This document shows, piece after piece, positions 61,359 through 64,000 of a stretch of 64,000 nt of DNA (position 1 is the stretch's first letter; every line of letters begins with the position of its first letter). Position numbers and translations under genes: made by a program. The notes under the pieces were generated by a model. It saw only the letters and a program-made list of their open reading frames with translations, made no database searches and had not been told where the DNA came from. Source of the stretch: Leucobacter sp. G161 (lineage in GTDB: Bacteria > Actinomycetota > Actinomycetes > Actinomycetales > Microbacteriaceae); the NCBI RefSeq assembly GCF_001482305.1, contig NZ_LOHP01000067.1, positions 1 to 64,000 on the forward strand, in the 5' to 3' direction.

Positions 61359-61375
61359 CCGGAGAGTTTCTCCGG
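61359..61375 (+). other. Intercistronic hairpin between atpH and atpA
   Basis: CCGGAGA-GTT-TCTCCGG, a perfect 7-bp stem with a 3-nt loop, 20 nt before atpA ATG and just upstream of its SD (AGAGGAAA). A candidate mRNA-processing or stability element. Confidence 0.7.
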
Positions 61376-61394
61376 AACAGATAGAGGAAACGAA

Positions 61395-63020
61395 ATGGCA
61401 GAACTCGCAATCAGCCCGGACGAGATCCGCAGCGCGCTGAATGAATTCGCAGCATCGTACGAGCCTGCACAGGCGGGCAAGACTGAGGTCGGAACCGTCG
61501 TCGATGCCGCTGACGGTATTGCACACGTCTCCGGACTCCCCGGCGTTATGGCTAACGAGCTCGTCCGCTTTGCTGACGGCACGCTTGGCCTTGCACAGAA
61601 CCTCGAAGAGGACGAGATCGGCGTTGTCGTTCTTGGCCAGTTCTCGGGTATCGCAGAGGGCCAGGAAGTCACCCGCACCGGCGAGGTCCTCTCGGTCCCC
61701 GTCGGCGAGGGCTACCTCGGCCGCGTGGTCGACCCGCTCGGCAACCCGATCGACGGCCTGGGTGAGATCACTGGTATCGAGGGCCGCCGCGCGCTCGAGC
61801 TCCAGGCTCCCGGCGTCATGCAGCGTAAGTCGGTGCACGAGCCGCTGCAGACCGGCATCAAGGCGATTGACGCGATGATCCCCGTTGGCCGTGGCCAGCG
61901 TCAGCTCATCATCGGCGACCGCCAGACCGGTAAGACCGCTCTTGCGATCGACACGATCATCAACCAGAAGGCGAACTGGGAGTCGGGCGACACCAACAAG
62001 CAGGTTCGCTGCATCTACGTCGCAATCGGCCAGAAGGGCTCGACCATTGCTTCGGTAAAGGGCGCGCTCGAGGACGCAGGCGCGATGGAGTACACCACGA
62101 TCGTGGCGTCTCCCGCATCTGACCCCGCAGGCTTCAAGTACCTCGCTCCGTACACCGGCTCGGCAATCGGCCAGCACTGGATGTACGACAGCAAGCACGT
62201 GCTCATCATCTTTGATGATCTCTCGAAGCAGGCTGAGGCCTACCGTGCCGTATCGCTGCTGCTGCGCCGCCCGCCGGGGCGCGAGGCATACCCGGGTGAC
62301 GTGTTCTACCTCCACTCGCGTCTGCTGGAGCGTTGTGCAAAGCTGTCCGACGAGCTCGGCGCAGGCTCGATGACGGGTCTTCCCATCATCGAGACCAAGG
62401 CGAACGACGTCTCGGCGTACATTCCGACCAACGTGATCTCGATCACCGACGGCCAGATCTTCCTCCAGTCGGACCTCTTCAACGCGAACCAGCGCCCCGC
62501 GGTCGACGTGGGTATCTCGGTGTCACGTGTGGGCGGCGACGCTCAGGTGAAGTCGATCAAGAAGGTGTCGGGCACGCTCAAGCTTGAGCTCGCTCAGTAC
62601 CGCGCACTCGAGGCATTCGCGATGTTCGCATCCGACCTCGACGCATCGAGCCGCAAGCAGCTGGAGCGAGGCGCACGCCTCACCGAGCTGCTCAAGCAGC
62701 CGCAGTACTCACCGTTCTCGGTTGAGGATCAGACCGTCTCGATCTGGGCCGGTACCAAGGGCTACCTCGATGACGTCCCCGTCGTCGATATCCTCCGCTT
62801 TGAGCGCGAGTTCCTTGACTACCTAGGCCGCAACTCCGACGCGCTGTCGACGCTCGCTTCGACCAACGTCCTCTCGGATGAGGTCGTTGACGAGCTCACC
62901 AAGCAGATCGAGAAGTTCAAGAGCGAGTTCCTCACCGCTGAGGGCAAGTCCCTCACCGAGCAGTTCGATGCGCTCGACGAGTCAGAGATTCAGCAGGAGC
63001 AGCTGGTAGTTAAGAAGTAG
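61395..63020 (+). CDS. atpA: ATP synthase subunit alpha
   Basis: 541 residues. The P-loop [13 protein letters not shown] (about residue 175) and the alpha-subunit segment [21 protein letters not shown] (quoted in part: [13 protein letters not shown]) are intact. It carries the non-catalytic nucleotide sites of F1. ATG 61395 follows GAGGAAACGAA; a longer reading frame from 61275 lies in atpH and the hairpin. Confidence 0.97.
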   Translation: MAELAISPDEIRSALNEFAASYEPAQAGKTEVGTVVDAADGIAHVSGLPGVMANELVRFADGTLGLAQNLEEDEIGVVVLGQFSGIAEGQEVTRTGEVLSVPVGEGYLGRVVDPLGNPIDGLGEITGIEGRRALELQAPGVMQRKSVHEPLQTGIKAIDAMIPVGRGQRQLIIGDRQTGKTALAIDTIINQKANWESGDTNKQVRCIYVAIGQKGSTIASVKGALEDAGAMEYTTIVASPASDPAGFKYLAPYTGSAIGQHWMYDSKHVLIIFDDLSKQAEAYRAVSLLLRRPPGREAYPGDVFYLHSRLLERCAKLSDELGAGSMTGLPIIETKANDVSAYIPTNVISITDGQIFLQSDLFNANQRPAVDVGISVSRVGGDAQVKSIKKVSGTLKLELAQYRALEAFAMFASDLDASSRKQLERGARLTELLKQPQYSPFSVEDQTVSIWAGTKGYLDDVPVVDILRFEREFLDYLGRNSDALSTLASTNVLSDEVVDELTKQIEKFKSEFLTAEGKSLTEQFDALDESEIQQEQLVVKK

Positions 63021-63027
63021 TTGGGCC

Positions 63028-63051
63028 GGTGGGGGCGCACGCGCCCCCACC
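63028..63051 (+). other. Strong intercistronic hairpin between atpA and atpG
   Basis: GGTGGGGGCGC / GCGCCCCCACC (63028-63038 with 63041-63051), an 11-bp inverted repeat whose 2-nt centre opens the inner pairs, 7 nt after atpA. There is no T-run and atpG follows, so it is likely a 3'-end stabiliser or attenuator rather than a full terminator. Confidence 0.7.
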
Positions 63052-63099
63052 ACCTCACCGCTTTGTTAACCAGCCAGTTCCAGACAACACAGGAGAGAC

Positions 63100-63984
63100 A
63101 TGGGAGCGCAACTTCGGGTCTACAGGCAGCGCATTCGCTCTGCCCAGACGACCAAGAAGATCACCCGTGCGATGGAGCTCATCGCTGCCTCACGCATTCA
63201 GAAGGCTCGGGCACGCGTTGACGCCTCGACCCCGTACACCCAGGCAATCACCCGGGCTGTATCGGCGGTCGCGACGCACGCGAAGGCTGATCACCCGCTG
63301 CTGACCGAGGCTGACAAGGTCGAGCGCGCGGCGGTGGTGATCTTCACCTCCGATCGTGGGCTCGCTGGTGCGTTTAACTCGCAGGTACTTCGGGAGGCGG
63401 AGGAGCTCACTGAGCTGCTTCGCGCCGAGGGCAAGGACATCTCGTACTACCTCATTGGCCGTAAGGCTCAGGGGTACTTCACGTTCCGCCGCCGCGCTTC
63501 CGAGCGCATCTGGCTGGGCGACACCGAGGCCCCGGTATTCGAGACCGCCAAGGAAATCGCTGATGCGCTTATCTCAGCGTTCGGCCGCGACACTGCCGAG
63601 GGGGGAGTGCAGGAGATTCATCTCGTGTACAACCGCTTCATCAGCATGGTCACGCAGGCGCCGCAGGTTACCCGCCTGCTGCCACTGCAGATCGTCGAGG
63701 GCGTCGCCGAGGCGAGCGATGTAAGCCCGCTGTACGAGTTCGAGCCGGAAGCAGACGTCGTCCTCGACAAGCTGCTGCCCGACTACATCGAGTCGCGTAT
63801 TTTCAACGCAATGCTCGAGTCGGCCGCCGCGAAGCACGCAGCCACGCAGAAGGCGATGAAGTCGGCGAGCGACAACGCTGACACGCTCATTCGCGACTTC
63901 ACCCGCCTTGCAAACAACGCACGCCAGGCGGAAATTACCCAGCAGATTTCCGAGATTGTGGGCGGCGCTGACGCGCTGTCCTAA
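63100..63984 (+). CDS. atpG: ATP synthase subunit gamma
   Basis: 294 residues. N-terminal helix [20 protein letters not shown] with [13 protein letters not shown] and C-terminal helix with [21 protein letters not shown], the two coiled-coil arms of the rotor. SD CAGGAGAG precedes the ATG. Complete, ending 16 nt before the window edge; atpD and atpC should follow. Confidence 0.96.
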   Translation: MGAQLRVYRQRIRSAQTTKKITRAMELIAASRIQKARARVDASTPYTQAITRAVSAVATHAKADHPLLTEADKVERAAVVIFTSDRGLAGAFNSQVLREAEELTELLRAEGKDISYYLIGRKAQGYFTFRRRASERIWLGDTEAPVFETAKEIADALISAFGRDTAEGGVQEIHLVYNRFISMVTQAPQVTRLLPLQIVEGVAEASDVSPLYEFEPEADVVLDKLLPDYIESRIFNAMLESAAAKHAATQKAMKSASDNADTLIRDFTRLANNARQAEITQQISEIVGGADALS

Positions 63985-64000
63985 TACCAGTACGAAGAAG

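Noticed and set aside
61275-61394. Extended N-terminus of atpA
   Set aside because: It would lie in atpH and include the intercistronic hairpin; the family N-terminus begins at [11 protein letters not shown].

Overview
The window is high-GC chromosomal DNA of an actinobacterium, most likely a member of the Microbacteriaceae (a Leucobacter-like organism fits, but the genus is inferred from gene order and style, not proven). Supporting signs are the gene order tRNA-Arg/argS, lysA-hom-thrB-rho-prfA and prmC-sua5-wecA-atpIBEFHAG, frequent 4-nt start/stop overlaps, many GTG/TTG starts, a LAXTG-type (sortase E class) surface protein, and many genes whose -10 box lies only 6-8 nt before the start codon (leaderless mRNAs). 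I see no insertion sequence, prophage, CRISPR array or rRNA.

Layout. 0-2.4 kb: FAD oxidoreductase and MFS permease. 2.4-4.6 kb: a CsoR-type copper sensor facing a DHA2-type MFS exporter, each with a candidate CsoR operator. 4.6-8.5 kb: a cysteine-desulfurase-like PLP enzyme, an NhaC antiporter and an Lrp regulator, plus a small helix-hairpin-helix protein. 8.5-16.5 kb: an iron-siderophore island, with a siderophore-interacting protein and two ABC half-transporters resembling mycobacterial IrtAB, divergent from a TetR regulator, a FecB-type lipoprotein and two FecCD permeases with no local ATPase. 16.5-22.2 kb: two large YhgE/Pip membrane proteins and a TetR gene behind a 22-bp palindrome. 22.3-28.2 kb: a GAF-LuxR regulator, an acyl-CoA ligase and a 1034-residue secreted, sortase-anchored metallophosphoesterase-like protein. 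28.3-35.2 kb: PAP2 phosphatase, small membrane proteins, tRNA-Arg(CCG), argS, an LmeA-like protein, a DUF981-type membrane protein and a serine hydrolase.

35.3-42.3 kb: housekeeping block lysA-hom-thrB (Asp-family amino acids), rho and prfA. The Rho in this canonical position keeps its RNA-binding domain, but the ATPase part has lost the P-loop lysine, the catalytic glutamate, the Q-loop and R-loop signatures and the usual C-terminal region. It reads as an intact but motor-dead pseudo-Rho, and it is the most striking observation here. 42.3-55.2 kb: an accessory block separates prfA from prmC: GNAT, two MFS permeases, a hydantoinase-like/DUF917/PucR operon convergent with hyuB-hyuA, DUF1801, and cysE-cysK. 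55.3-64 kb: prmC, tRNA t6A synthase, wecA-like transferase and the F1Fo ATP synthase operon through atpG (atpD lies beyond the edge), with hairpins at four of its gene junctions.

All domain, motif and alignment statements were made by eye from the sequence; no database search was run.
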